A stretch of DNA of 64,000 nt from NCBI GenBank assembly GCA_045545575.1, contig JAZQBE010000062.1, forward strand, positions 1 through 64,000, given 5' to 3'. This stretch comes from Shuttleworthia sp045545575. Its GTDB lineage: Bacteria > Bacillota > Clostridia > Lachnospirales > Lachnospiraceae. A program made the translations under genes and the position numbers. Positions 44,213 through 53,488 of the stretch are shown here, one piece after another (the stretch's first letter is position 1; each line of letters opens with the position of its first letter). Below the pieces are notes generated by a model. The model was given only the letters and a program-made list of their open reading frames with translations. It did no database searches and had not been told where the DNA came from.

Positions 44213-46468
44213 ATGGGCTTTACAGAACAGTGGATCACCAACGGAACGGACCGGCCGTTCTATGCGCGGAAGACGTTTGACGTCGCTGCGAAGAAAATCG
44301 AAAAGGCGATGGCGTATGTCTGCGGCCTCGGTCAGTTCAATTACTACATAAACGGGCAGAAGGTGTCGGATCACGTGCTGGATCCGGGCTGGACGGACTA
44401 CCGCAAGGCCGTGCAGTATGTGGAATTTGACATCGCGCCATCTCTTCAGCCCGGCGCCAACGCCGCCGGGATCGAGGTCGGCAACGGCTGGTTCATCATG
44501 GATCTGGAAGAGGGCCACGGCTACAGCTTCCATTTCCCGCCCTTTATGCCGCCGAACCCGAATCCGTATGTGCCCTTTGGACGCAGTCTCGTAGCGGCGG
44601 CGACCATGGAAATCACCTATGCGGACGGCAGTGTTCAGGTGATCGAGACAGATGAATCCTGGACGACGGCGCCCCACGCCGTGGCGTGGTCGAACGTCTA
44701 CGGGGCGGAGTACATCTGCGGAGCGCGCCGGCAGGACGGCTTTGCGAAGGCCGAATATGACGACGGCGCCTGGACCGCGGCCCGGAAGGCAGAAAGTGAC
44801 GAAGCGCCGGCCGGAACGCCGGTGCTGCAGACCCAGCCGCCGGTTCGTGTGATTCACACCTACACCGCGAAGGAGCTTGCCCCGGCGGACGGAAAGCGCG
44901 TGTTTGACCTGGGGCAGAACATTTCCGGCCTGCTGCATGCCCGGGTGCGCGGCAAAGCCGGCGACGTGATCCGCTTTTATCCGGCAGAAAAACTGGATGA
45001 AAACGGCTGTCCGGATCAGATGGCCAAGGGCTGGATGATGATCGACAGCGTGATTTCCTATGAAATCGCGGCGAATGACGACTGGGAGGACGTTGATCAG
45101 GTCTTCACCTATTTTGCCGGCCGCTATTTTGCCGTGGAAGGCGATGCCGAAATCGGCCTGCTGGAAGGGCGCGCCATCACCAGCGCCTGGCAGGAAGCCG
45201 GAACCTTTACCTGCGACAACGAAAAATACAATCAGATCTACGCCATGATCGAGCGCGCCGTCGAGGCCAACATGCTTTCGGTGCACACCGACTGCCCGAC
45301 CATCGAGCGTTTTGCCTGGCAGGAGCCGAACCACCTCATGGGCGCGGCGATCATGTTTATGAAAGACGGCCGGAAGCTCTGGGAAAAGTTCCTTTTTGAC
45401 ATGCGTATGGCGCAGCATACGGCGGAGGATACGTTCCGCGACTTTGCCGGAAACGCGATCCCGGCGGGCGACGGCCTGGTGCCGTCCCAGGCGCCATGCT
45501 ATATTCCGAACGTTCTGCCGGTGCCGGGCATGGGCAGCTTCTACGACATCATCGCCTGGGGCAGTTCCATCATTTTAGGTCTTCGCTGGCACTACCTGTT
45601 CTACGGGGACCTTCAGGTGGTGAAGGACAATTACGACGCCGGCGTGCGGTATCTGAACTACCTGAAAACGAAGGTCACGGAAGACGGGTTTATCAATCAC
45701 GGCCTGGGCGACTGGGGCAATCCGGAGGGTGTGCTGGCGCGGGAGAACGTCGAAACGGCATTCCTCTATGCGGATGCAAAGACCCTGGCCTGGTTCGCCG
45801 GTCTCCTTGGAAAGAAGGAGGATGAAGCGGCGCTGGCGGCGTATGCGGAGGAAGTCTGCCGCAATTACAACGAGAAGCTTCTGGTCAAAGACAAAGCCGG
45901 CCGCCGGTGCTACCGCAGCTGGGAAAAGCGCGAAGAGGGGATCGTAATGTCCCAGGCCATCGAAGCGCTGCCCCTGTACTGGGGCATGGTGCCGGCGGAA
46001 GCGGAAGCCGACGTCGCGGACGCCCTTCGGCGCACCATCGAAGAACAGGGCGCCCTGGTCGCCGGAGAAATCGGCCTGCCCTATGTGATCCAGGCTGCAT
46101 CGGCACACGGCATGGATGATCTCATCGCCGCCTGCGTTACGAAAGAAACGCACCCGTCCTACTATGCGTTTGTTTTAGACGGCGAGACCACGCTGGGCGA
46201 GTACTGGGAAGCCAATCCCCGCAGCCACTGCCACGACATGATGGGCCACATCATCGAATGGTACTACAGCGGCATCGCCGGAATCCATATCGAAGAACCC
46301 GGCTTCAAAAAGGTCGGCATCACACCGCACATGCCGGAAGATGTCAATGCATTCACCTGCACGTACGAAACGCCTTTCGGCACGATCCGGGTGGAAGGAA
46401 GGCGGGAAAACGGCACACCGGTCTATATCCTGGACATACCCGAAGGAGTTGAAAACAAAACCATATAA
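44213..46468 (+). CDS. GH78-like alpha-L-rhamnosidase, divergent
   Basis: 751 residues, no signal peptide. Begins directly with the beta-sandwich (YVCGLGQFNYYINGQKVSDH), then the (alpha/alpha)6 barrel. In place of the usual TDCPxRxERxGWTGD loop it has HTDCPTIERFAWQEPNHLM (about 358-376): TDCP and ER are kept, the GWTGD segment is replaced by AWQEP. The C-terminal GETTLGEYWE supplies the likely general base. It belongs to a known divergent GH78 branch or a neighbouring family; rhamnosidase activity is probable but not certain. Last gene of the symporter operon, ended by a terminator. Confidence 0.8.
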   Translation: MGFTEQWITNGTDRPFYARKTFDVAAKKIEKAMAYVCGLGQFNYYINGQKVSDHVLDPGWTDYRKAVQYVEFDIAPSLQPGANAAGIEVGNGWFIMDLEEGHGYSFHFPPFMPPNPNPYVPFGRSLVAAATMEITYADGSVQVIETDESWTTAPHAVAWSNVYGAEYICGARRQDGFAKAEYDDGAWTAARKAESDEAPAGTPVLQTQPPVRVIHTYTAKELAPADGKRVFDLGQNISGLLHARVRGKAGDVIRFYPAEKLDENGCPDQMAKGWMMIDSVISYEIAANDDWEDVDQVFTYFAGRYFAVEGDAEIGLLEGRAITSAWQEAGTFTCDNEKYNQIYAMIERAVEANMLSVHTDCPTIERFAWQEPNHLMGAAIMFMKDGRKLWEKFLFDMRMAQHTAEDTFRDFAGNAIPAGDGLVPSQAPCYIPNVLPVPGMGSFYDIIAWGSSIILGLRWHYLFYGDLQVVKDNYDAGVRYLNYLKTKVTEDGFINHGLGDWGNPEGVLARENVETAFLYADAKTLAWFAGLLGKKEDEAALAAYAEEVCRNYNEKLLVKDKAGRRCYRSWEKREEGIVMSQAIEALPLYWGMVPAEAEADVADALRRTIEEQGALVAGEIGLPYVIQAASAHGMDDLIAACVTKETHPSYYAFVLDGETTLGEYWEANPRSHCHDMMGHIIEWYYSGIAGIHIEEPGFKKVGITPHMPEDVNAFTCTYETPFGTIRVEGRRENGTPVYILDIPEGVENKTI

Positions 46469-46475
46469 AACATGC

Positions 46476-46504
46476 GAAAGAGCCGGCCGCGCGCCGGCTC
46501 TTTC
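46476..46504 (+). terminator. Terminator after divergent GH78
   Basis: GAAAGAGCCGGC (46476-46487) pairs perfectly with GCCGGCTCTTTC (46493-46504), loop CGCGC, short T-run. Confidence 0.85.
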
Positions 46505-46574
46505 ATTGCTTTCTATGGAAAAACTGATATACTGGAGCGGATAGCACAAATCTGTTGCAAGAAAGGGAAAAGTC

Positions 46575-47312
46575 ATGCTTCAGGTAAACCATCTGACAAA
46601 GAAATTTGCGAAAACCGTTGCAAACAACGATCTTTGCTTCACCATTCCGGACGGATCGATTACGGTCCTGCTCGGTCCGAACGGCGCCGGCAAGAGCACG
46701 GCGATGAAGTCCATCATGGGACTTCTGCGCCACGAAGGCCAGGTGCTGATCGACGGCATCCCGACGAACGTTCCCGAGGCGCGCCGCTATCTGGGCTACG
46801 TCCCGGAAATGCCGGCCATGTATCCGAACCTGACGGTGGACGAGCATCTGGAGTTTGTGGCGCGCGCCTACAAGCTGAAGGACTACACGGCCTACAAGAA
46901 CGAGCTGCTCGACCGGATGGAGCTTGACGACAAGAGAAAGAAATTCGGCGACGAGCTTTCCAAGGGCATGCAGCAGAAGCTTTCGGTCTGCTGCGGTCTG
47001 CTGCCGCGGCCGAAGCTGATCCTGTTCGACGAGCCGCTGATCGGCCTTGATCCGCACGCCATCAAGGAGCTGAAGGAAATGTTCCTGGAGCTGCGCGAGC
47101 AGGGGACGAGCCTTTTGATTTCGACCCACATCATCGACAGTGTCGATACCCTCTGGGACCGCACGCTGATCATGAAGGACGGCCGGATTCTGGCGGAAGT
47201 CAGCCGGGATACGCTCGAGGGGTCCGGAGAGACGCTGGAGGGTCTGTTCTTCCGGCTGACGGAAGGGGAACCGGACACACCGGCGGAATCGGCGGAGGCA
47301 GCGGAAGCATAA
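46575..47312 (+). CDS. ABC transporter ATP-binding protein (exporter type)
   Basis: 245 residues. Walker A GPNGAGKST at 34-42, signature LSKGMQQKLSVC, Walker B LILFDEPLIGLD, H-loop STHIID. The KGMQQKL signature and single-domain build fit ATPases of ABC-2-type exporters rather than sugar importers. AAAGGGAAAAG precedes the start. The permease gene follows after 13 bases. Substrate unknown; it is not the missing importer ATPase for the lipoproteins. Confidence 0.93.
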   Translation: MLQVNHLTKKFAKTVANNDLCFTIPDGSITVLLGPNGAGKSTAMKSIMGLLRHEGQVLIDGIPTNVPEARRYLGYVPEMPAMYPNLTVDEHLEFVARAYKLKDYTAYKNELLDRMELDDKRKKFGDELSKGMQQKLSVCCGLLPRPKLILFDEPLIGLDPHAIKELKEMFLELREQGTSLLISTHIIDSVDTLWDRTLIMKDGRILAEVSRDTLEGSGETLEGLFFRLTEGEPDTPAESAEAAEA

Positions 47313-47325
47313 GGAGGCGAAAACC

Positions 47326-49059
47326 GTGCGTTTGATTGGTTATTATCTGGTCCACACGGTGGTCAACAGCATTAAAAAGCTGTTTCGCACCTGGGTGGCC
47401 TTTATGATTCTGTTTATGATCCTCTGCGGCGTCATCGGCGGCCTGTTCGGCGCAATGATGGCGACGGTGTTTGACGACGACGACGCGGAGGCCATTGTGG
47501 CCGAAGGCGAGATTTCCGAGGATCCCGAAGGCATCGAGTTCTCTTCGGAGGAGGGCGGAGAAGCGTCGGACGAAGAGGAGTTTACGGTATCCTGGGAATG
47601 GAGCGCGCCGGAGGCTGTCGCCGGGCTGCAGCCCATCCAGATCCTCGCGGCCGCGGTGTTCGTGCTGGCGGCGGCGCTGTGTCTGATCGGCATCTACACC
47701 GGCAACAAGAGCGGCAGCGCGATCTTTTTCATGGCGGACGTGAACTTCCTGTTTACGTCGCCCATGCTGCCCCAGTCGGTGCTGACGTTCCGCCTGATGA
47801 TGAAGATGGGCGCGGTGATCCTTTCCGCGCTGTACCTGCTGGCGCAGATCCCGAACCTGCTGAACGCGGGCCTGAACGGCTTTGCGATCGCCATGCTGTT
47901 CGTGGCTTACGCGCTGATCCTGCTGCTGGTGCAGGTGGTGTCCGTGGTGACCTACTGCCTGCTTTCGCTGGGCAAGGGACGCTTCCGCGAAGCGGGGCAT
48001 TACGTCGTGATCGCGGTGCTTCTGCTGATGGCCGGCCTCGTGCTTGTGCGCTGCGGCGGCAATCTTTCCCAGGCGCTGCCGACGGCCGTGAAGCTGTATT
48101 CCACGCCGTGGCTGCAGTGGATTCCCATCGTGGGATGGATTATGGGATTTGCCGTGGCGGCGGCTCAGGGCCGATATCTGGCCGCGGTGCTGTTTCTTAT
48201 CGCGACCGTTGCGGGTATGATCGCCGTTCTGCTGCTGCTTCGCCGTCTGCCGGTGGATTTCTATGAAGACGCGCTTCCGGCGGCGGAGATGAACCAGCAG
48301 GCTTTAGAGCGCCAGGCGGCCGGCAAGACGGACCGCGAGCAGGCGCCGCGCAAGCGCTCGAAGCTGGCGCAGAAGCTTGCCGGAAACCGGGAAGGCTTTA
48401 CCCGCGGATCCGGTGCGCAGATGTTTTTGATCCGCAACCTGTATCACCGCATGAAATCCGCGCCGCTGGGCCTGTTTACGGCCACCTGCGTCACCTATAC
48501 CGTCGCCGGCATCGGCTATGCGGCGCTGATGGTGCTGCTGGTGCGGTCGAATACGGTGATTCCGTTCCTGATCGGCATGGCCGTGGTGATCTTTATCCGC
48601 GCCCTGGCGAATCCGCTGCAGGAAGAAATGGCCCGGGATTTCCTGTATCTGGTACCGGAACCGGCCTGGAAAAAGCTGTGCTACTCCCTGCTGGCCGGCG
48701 TGATCGACAATGCGATCAACATCCTGCCGGGATGGATCGTCATCTGCATCTTCCTGCGCCCGGGCATCCTTCTGGGCCTGGCCGGATTCCTCTTCATGGC
48801 GGCCACGGACCTGTTCTTCTCGGTGCTGGCGGGCTTTACGGCCCTGATCGTGCCGACGGGTATCGCGGATCTGGTGCGCCAGATGATCCAGATGATTCTG
48901 TTCTCGATTTTCGTGCTGGTGCTGATGGGCGCCGTTCTGGCCGGAGCCATCGCCGGAGGCGCGCCCGGCGCGTTGGCTGGATGCATGATTGCGGAGGTGG
49001 CGCTGGCAGTTCTCCTGTTCCTGCCCTGCCCGGCATTCATTACCCACGGAAGAAAATAA
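47326..49059 (+). CDS. ABC exporter permease
   Basis: 577 residues starting with GTG (AAGGAGG before it). Two hydrophobic blocks: an N-terminal one with an acidic extracytoplasmic loop (residues ~45-95), several helices between ~100 and 310, a basic cytoplasmic linker (~325-365), then further helices to the end. This matches the putative ABC exporter permease family seen beside such ATPases in Clostridia. Together with the preceding ATPase it forms a stand-alone exporter of unknown cargo. Stop codon abuts palindrome g. Confidence 0.85.
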   Translation: MRLIGYYLVHTVVNSIKKLFRTWVAFMILFMILCGVIGGLFGAMMATVFDDDDAEAIVAEGEISEDPEGIEFSSEEGGEASDEEEFTVSWEWSAPEAVAGLQPIQILAAAVFVLAAALCLIGIYTGNKSGSAIFFMADVNFLFTSPMLPQSVLTFRLMMKMGAVILSALYLLAQIPNLLNAGLNGFAIAMLFVAYALILLLVQVVSVVTYCLLSLGKGRFREAGHYVVIAVLLLMAGLVLVRCGGNLSQALPTAVKLYSTPWLQWIPIVGWIMGFAVAAAQGRYLAAVLFLIATVAGMIAVLLLLRRLPVDFYEDALPAAEMNQQALERQAAGKTDREQAPRKRSKLAQKLAGNREGFTRGSGAQMFLIRNLYHRMKSAPLGLFTATCVTYTVAGIGYAALMVLLVRSNTVIPFLIGMAVVIFIRALANPLQEEMARDFLYLVPEPAWKKLCYSLLAGVIDNAINILPGWIVICIFLRPGILLGLAGFLFMAATDLFFSVLAGFTALIVPTGIADLVRQMIQMILFSIFVLVLMGAVLAGAIAGGAPGALAGCMIAEVALAVLLFLPCPAFITHGRK

Positions 49060-49090
49060 GGAGACAAAAGTGACAGGCACTTTTGTCTCC
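49060..49090. repeat. REP-like palindrome g / two-way terminator
   Basis: GGAGACAAAAGTG (49060-49072) pairs perfectly with CACTTTTGTCTCC (49078-49090), loop ACAGG. Starts at the base after the permease TAA and ends at the stop of the convergent AraC A5. Core AGTGACAGGCACT is the same design as the other copies. Confidence 0.85.
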
Positions 49091-50223
49091 TATGGATTCA
49101 GCCGCATCTTGCGGAACTGATGCGGCGTACAGCCGTATCGTTCGGCAAACAGACGGTAGAAATAAGAGCGGTCGGAAAACCCGGCCTCCAGAGCGATTTC
49201 ATAAACGGACAGACCGGTGGTCAGAAGCAGCTGTTCTGCCGTGCGGAGCGCCTGGTCGTTGCAGTATTCCGTGATGCACATGCCGGTGTATTTTTTTAAA
49301 ACGCGGTTGATGTAACTGCCTGAATAATGAAGTCTGGAAACGAGCAGCTCCCGGGTCACCCGGCCGCTGCTCGTTTTGCACAGGTCGGTAATCTGGGAAA
49401 AGACGCGGCTTTCCGAATCGGAGCCGGGAGAGAGCAGCTTCGTGGTGTAAGCCGACGTGTCGTTCAGCAGGGCAAGAATGCGGCAGACAAGCATCTGGCG
49501 CAGGGCGGCGTCACCTGCCGCGGGTGCAAGGAAGGTGTGGGTAAGCAGCTCCATGATCCGGCCGGCATCGTTCAGGGGATACAACATGCCGCTGCGCAGG
49601 ATGGCTTCCCGGTTTTTGGCGGCGCAGGCAGAGGCATCTGTCGGAATAAAATCGATGCTGCTGCGGCGGTCTCCCGCGTTTTTGCCGAATTCCCGTTCCA
49701 GAAACAGGGCAAGATCCGTATCCTGGGACGGGCGCGTGATTTCCAGGGACGGATCTGCCAGCAGCTGCTGCAGATAGCTTCGGGACAGAGACAGCGTGCA
49801 GGTGCCAAACGGCTCATTGAATTCTTCAACATGACGAACGTTCGTGTTCATCAGGCAGAAACTGCCGGGAAGATACCGGTGCCGAAGGGACTCAATGCGC
49901 TGATAGCAGGGACCGTCAAAAAAACAGATCAGCTCAAAGGTGTTGTGCCGGTGCAGGGGAAGCGACAGGACGTGATCGCGGAATTCTTCTTCGGAAAAGT
50001 AACTGATCAGCTGGTATTCTTCTGAAAAAGAGACCTGACGGAGCGGATACTCTTCCCCCGGAGAATAGCAGAGAGTATTCAGCACCAAAGGCAGTTCCGA
50101 GTAGCGCTGCTCCGCGTTTGTATCCTCCGGCAGATGATAGGCGTGATAGGACTGGGGGACGAGGGGAAACGAGAAGTATCCTGTGTCCTGATAGCCGCCG
50201 GCTGAAAAGCTGTAGTAACCCAT
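49090..50223 (-). CDS. AraC-family regulator A5 with cupin-like sensor
   Basis: 377 residues from 50223 (AAAGGAGGAATCCC before it). Sensor with LPLHRHNTFELICFFDGPC and LPGSFCLMNTNVRHVEEF, a cupin-type arrangement. Two HTH motifs (RELLVSRLHYSGSYINRVLK; VYEIALEAGFSDRSYFYRLF) and the usual C-terminal YGCTPHQFRKM. Divergent from SBP4-esterase across 242 bases; those are its likely targets. Confidence 0.9.
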   Translation of the reverse strand: MGYYSFSAGGYQDTGYFSFPLVPQSYHAYHLPEDTNAEQRYSELPLVLNTLCYSPGEEYPLRQVSFSEEYQLISYFSEEEFRDHVLSLPLHRHNTFELICFFDGPCYQRIESLRHRYLPGSFCLMNTNVRHVEEFNEPFGTCTLSLSRSYLQQLLADPSLEITRPSQDTDLALFLEREFGKNAGDRRSSIDFIPTDASACAAKNREAILRSGMLYPLNDAGRIMELLTHTFLAPAAGDAALRQMLVCRILALLNDTSAYTTKLLSPGSDSESRVFSQITDLCKTSSGRVTRELLVSRLHYSGSYINRVLKKYTGMCITEYCNDQALRTAEQLLLTTGLSVYEIALEAGFSDRSYFYRLFAERYGCTPHQFRKMRLNP

Positions 50224-50299
50224 GGGATTCCTCCTTTGCCTGGAGTTGTTGCGGATCAAACACAAAATAGCAGATTTCAGGATCTTCTGCAACATTTAC

Positions 50300-50331
50300 T
50301 ATTGAATCCGTTCCGCGTATTCTATGTATGC
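50300..50331 (+). promoter_or_regulatory. Candidate SBP4 promoter with inverted AATCCG element
   Basis: TATTG-AATCCG (50300-50310) is the reverse complement of the CGGATT-CAATA element, overlapping a weak -35/-10 pair (TTTACT at about 50296, TATTCT about 17 bases on). Weak evidence. Confidence 0.3.
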
Positions 50332-50465
50332 AGAAACAAAAGGGATCTGAATGCAGATCCTCAGCAGGGAAAAGAAAGGATCTGCGATAAAAGGCGCGCC
50401 AGACAAAAACTGGCATAGAATCGCACAATCCAGGGAACCATTCACAGAAAGAACAGGAGGAAACC

Positions 50466-52364
50466 ATGAAGAGAAAATGGGTAGCAGCGCTTGCGGCAAT
50501 GATGCTCATTCCGGTACTGATGACGGGCTGCGGTGGAAACGGATCCGCGCAGCAGAGTACACCGGCCGGTGATGCGGGCGCGCAGACGGCGGCAGAAGAA
50601 TCGAGCGCGGCGGAATTATCTGACGCTGCGGAAGGTTCCGGGAATGAAGACGACGTCTCTGCGCCGGAAACACAGCAGGAAGAACCGGTGGAGGCAACGG
50701 ATGAGACGACGTTTACCTATTATCTTTCCACCAGTCTGGAACCTTCCTACGGAAATTCGTATAACGATCTGGAAGTGATGAAGTATTTCCTGGACAAGAC
50801 CTGGGACGTGGACGGCACAAAGAAAAAGATCCGTCTGGACATCTCCAGCGCGCCGGCCGGCAGCGAGTCCGACAACATGAACACCCTGATCGCCACCGGT
50901 GAGTACGCCGATGTCATCGATATGGCCGCAGCCAGCGATTCGCCGGAAACGATGTACGAGCAGGGCATTGTCATCGACATTACGGAGTACGTGGAAAAAT
51001 ATATGCCCAACTATCTGGCCTGGACCGATGCCCATCCGCAGTATGCCGGACAGATCAAAAATGACGGCAGGTACCTGAAGATCTATCTGGTGTCAGATGA
51101 AGCCCAGGATCCCTGGAGCGGTTTCTGCTACCGCCGGGACTGGATCGTAAAGTACGGCAGGAATCCCGAAACCGGGAAATCCTTTACCGGCGGCTGGAAC
51201 GATGACAAAACCGAGTGGACGGATGACGTTGTCTTCCCCTCCGGCGGAACCGATCCGATTTATATCTCCGACTGGGAGTGGATGCTTCCGATTCTGCAGG
51301 AAGCGCTGGATGATCAGCAGATCACAGACGGCTATGCATTCCAGATGATGGCCAGCGGCACCTATTATACCGGCGACCTGGCCTCCAGCTTTGGCGGCGG
51401 CATGTTCGGCACCTACATTGACAGTGACGGCATCGTAAAGCAGGGCCGCGATACGGAACAGGCCCGGGCTTACCTGGAGTGCATGCGCCACTGGTATGAA
51501 GAAGGCTGGATGGATCCCTATTTCCAGGAAAAATCCGGCGACAGCACCTGGTTTATGGTGGATGCGGGCACCGTATACTCCGGCAAGGTGGGCCTCTGGT
51601 CCGGCATGAGCAACTCTTTGGGCGCCGGACTGGATACGGGGGATACCTTCAATTCCGGCAGCTGTGTTTACGCTGCGGCCCAGCCCATCAATGACGTATA
51701 TGGAACGGCGGCATGCAAAAATGTGGAGCCCAACTGCTTCTATCAGCAGGCACTGACCAGCACCGGCATCTGCCTGACAGACAAGGCGGAAAAAAAGGAT
51801 ATCCCGGCGCTTCTGACCGCTTTGGACTGGCTCTACGGTGAGGGCGCAATGCTTCACACCTATGGCCTTTCCAAAGAAGAACAGGAAAAAGAGCAGTTTG
51901 TGCTTTACAATGAACACGGTCTGGAAAACGGGGCCTATTACACAGAAGAAGAGGATGGCGTCACCGTTTATCACGCGGAATCGCGGCTGGAAGATGAATA
52001 CGGCCTGAACGAAGCGGCTTCGCTGATGCGCCTGGCCGGCATGTACAAATACGAAAACGTAACGAAAGACCGGGATGAGTTTACAGAGCACCAGTTTGAT
52101 CAGTGGCGTATGTACGACGGTTCCGGCAGCCTGATGATGGCGCCGGTGGCCAATCAGCTGACGCCGGCCATGTCCGATGAACTGGCGGAAAAGAGTCCCG
52201 GACTCAATACCTACTGTTCCATTGAGATTCCGAAGTTTATCACCGGGGAATATGATATCGCATCGGACGCGGACTGGGAGAACTACTGCGAAGGACTGGC
52301 CGTGTACGAGCCGGATCTGCAGGCAAAGTTCTATAACCAGCTGCTGGGAAATGAGGTGGAGTAA
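50466..52364 (+). CDS. SBP4: extracellular solute-binding lipoprotein
   Basis: 632 residues. Signal peptide with lipobox LMTGC, an A/E/S/D-rich linker to about residue 75, then the binding domain with YRRDWIVKYGRN, VVFPSGGTDP, SDWEWMLPIL and the C-terminal PKFITGEYDIASDADW. AGGAGG precedes the start. The esterase gene begins two bases after its stop with the ribosome site inside this gene, so the pair is firmly one operon. No permease nearby. The ligand may be an acetylated or otherwise esterified oligosaccharide, by association. Confidence 0.88.
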   Translation: MKRKWVAALAAMMLIPVLMTGCGGNGSAQQSTPAGDAGAQTAAEESSAAELSDAAEGSGNEDDVSAPETQQEEPVEATDETTFTYYLSTSLEPSYGNSYNDLEVMKYFLDKTWDVDGTKKKIRLDISSAPAGSESDNMNTLIATGEYADVIDMAAASDSPETMYEQGIVIDITEYVEKYMPNYLAWTDAHPQYAGQIKNDGRYLKIYLVSDEAQDPWSGFCYRRDWIVKYGRNPETGKSFTGGWNDDKTEWTDDVVFPSGGTDPIYISDWEWMLPILQEALDDQQITDGYAFQMMASGTYYTGDLASSFGGGMFGTYIDSDGIVKQGRDTEQARAYLECMRHWYEEGWMDPYFQEKSGDSTWFMVDAGTVYSGKVGLWSGMSNSLGAGLDTGDTFNSGSCVYAAAQPINDVYGTAACKNVEPNCFYQQALTSTGICLTDKAEKKDIPALLTALDWLYGEGAMLHTYGLSKEEQEKEQFVLYNEHGLENGAYYTEEEDGVTVYHAESRLEDEYGLNEAASLMRLAGMYKYENVTKDRDEFTEHQFDQWRMYDGSGSLMMAPVANQLTPAMSDELAEKSPGLNTYCSIEIPKFITGEYDIASDADWENYCEGLAVYEPDLQAKFYNQLLGNEVE

Positions 52365-52366
52365 TA

Positions 52367-53338
52367 ATGAATCGAATCAAAATCGGACCGATCGACATGG
52401 AGAGATTCCGCTATCCGGTCAGCAAAGAACTGAAAACGCCCTGGATTTTCAACGGCGTGGATTATCACAAAATGATGGAAGACGGGACACTGAAAAAAAC
52501 CATCGCCATGTCGGATAAGGCGGTTCAGAAATACAGGACCAAAAAGGTGCTCTTTGAAAAAACAACCTACACAGGCAAGGACGGTGCAGTTCTTCCCCTC
52601 TATGTGTTTTCGCCGCTGAATAGCGAAGGAAAAACCCTTCCTGTGTTCCTGTACATCCACGGCGGCGGGTTTATTTATCCGGTGCAGACCGCAAATTTCC
52701 AACTGGCCGAGTACTTCGCGCAGCACCTGGACGTGCGTGTGCTGATTCCGGATTACCGGGTGACCTTAGACGCGTCCTGTGAAACGGTGGTGGAAGACTG
52801 TTATGCCATGCTGCCGTACATTCACGGGCATGCGAAGGAGCTGGCCGTCGATCCGGACAGGATGGTGATTTACGGCGACAGCGCAGGTGGATCTCTGGTT
52901 TCTACCGTGCTGCTTTTAAATCGGGAACGCGAGCAGTATTCCGTGTCCGGGCAGCTGCTGATCTATCCTGTGGCGGACTGCGAATCCGAAAAGTACGCTT
53001 CCGTGAATGACTATGAATTTGCCCAGTGGAGCAAGGATGCCAACCGCCAGATGTGGGAGATTTACTTCTCCCGGGGCGGAAAGGATGTGGACGCCTACGT
53101 ACCGATGAAAAACAACCTGGCCGGCCTTCCGAAGGCCTACGTTGAGCCGGTCGAAGTAGATACGCTTCGCGACGAAGGCCTCGCCTACGCGAAGAAGCTG
53201 GAGGAAGCCGGCGTGCTGACGGAATGCAACCTGATCGCCGGCGCCTATCACGGATACGACGGCGGCAACATGGATTCCCTCATGGTGCAGAAGATTCTCG
53301 CCCACCGGTGTGAAGTGGTGCGCGGGATGCTCGGATGA
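52367..53338 (+). CDS. Alpha/beta hydrolase (HSL-type esterase)
   Basis: 323 residues, no signal peptide. Oxyanion motif HGGG at 98-101, nucleophile S172 in GDSAGGS, acid probably in VEVDTLRDEG, histidine in GAYHGYD: the hormone-sensitive-lipase arrangement used by acetyl and acyl esterases. Coupled to SBP4 (2-base gap). It would deacylate imported sugars or glycosides. It ends in a TGA that is part of palindrome h. Confidence 0.9.
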   Translation: MNRIKIGPIDMERFRYPVSKELKTPWIFNGVDYHKMMEDGTLKKTIAMSDKAVQKYRTKKVLFEKTTYTGKDGAVLPLYVFSPLNSEGKTLPVFLYIHGGGFIYPVQTANFQLAEYFAQHLDVRVLIPDYRVTLDASCETVVEDCYAMLPYIHGHAKELAVDPDRMVIYGDSAGGSLVSTVLLLNREREQYSVSGQLLIYPVADCESEKYASVNDYEFAQWSKDANRQMWEIYFSRGGKDVDAYVPMKNNLAGLPKAYVEPVEVDTLRDEGLAYAKKLEEAGVLTECNLIAGAYHGYDGGNMDSLMVQKILAHRCEVVRGMLG

Positions 53339-53369
53339 GTGAAAGTGGGACAGCCTTCCTTGACTCATC
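53334..53369 (+). repeat. REP-like palindrome h, degenerate
   Basis: GATGAGT (53334-53340) and ACTCATC (53363-53369) flank a mismatched core GTGGGACAGCCTTCC. The TGA at 53336-53338 is the esterase stop. Mutated compared with palindromes a and i. Confidence 0.65.
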
Positions 53370-53394
53370 TTATCCAAAAGTGGAAAGAATACGG

Positions 53395-53423
53395 TTGAAT
53401 TACGACTCTTTTCGTGCTATGCT
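53395..53423 (+). promoter_or_regulatory. Promoter of the HTH-Uma2 gene
   Basis: TTGAAT (53395-53400), 17-base spacer, TATGCT (53418-53423), 65 bases before the start codon. Confidence 0.65.
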
Positions 53424-53488
53424 CTGGGCAGAGCAGCCCCTGCATCCGCAGGTGGCGAATTGTTCCGGCGGCACGAAAGGAGTTTTTT

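Noticed and set aside
46575..49059. ABC genes as the missing importer for the lipoproteins
   Set aside because: The ATPase signature and the large permease with an acidic extracytoplasmic loop fit an exporter; the permease does not resemble LplB or YtcP.
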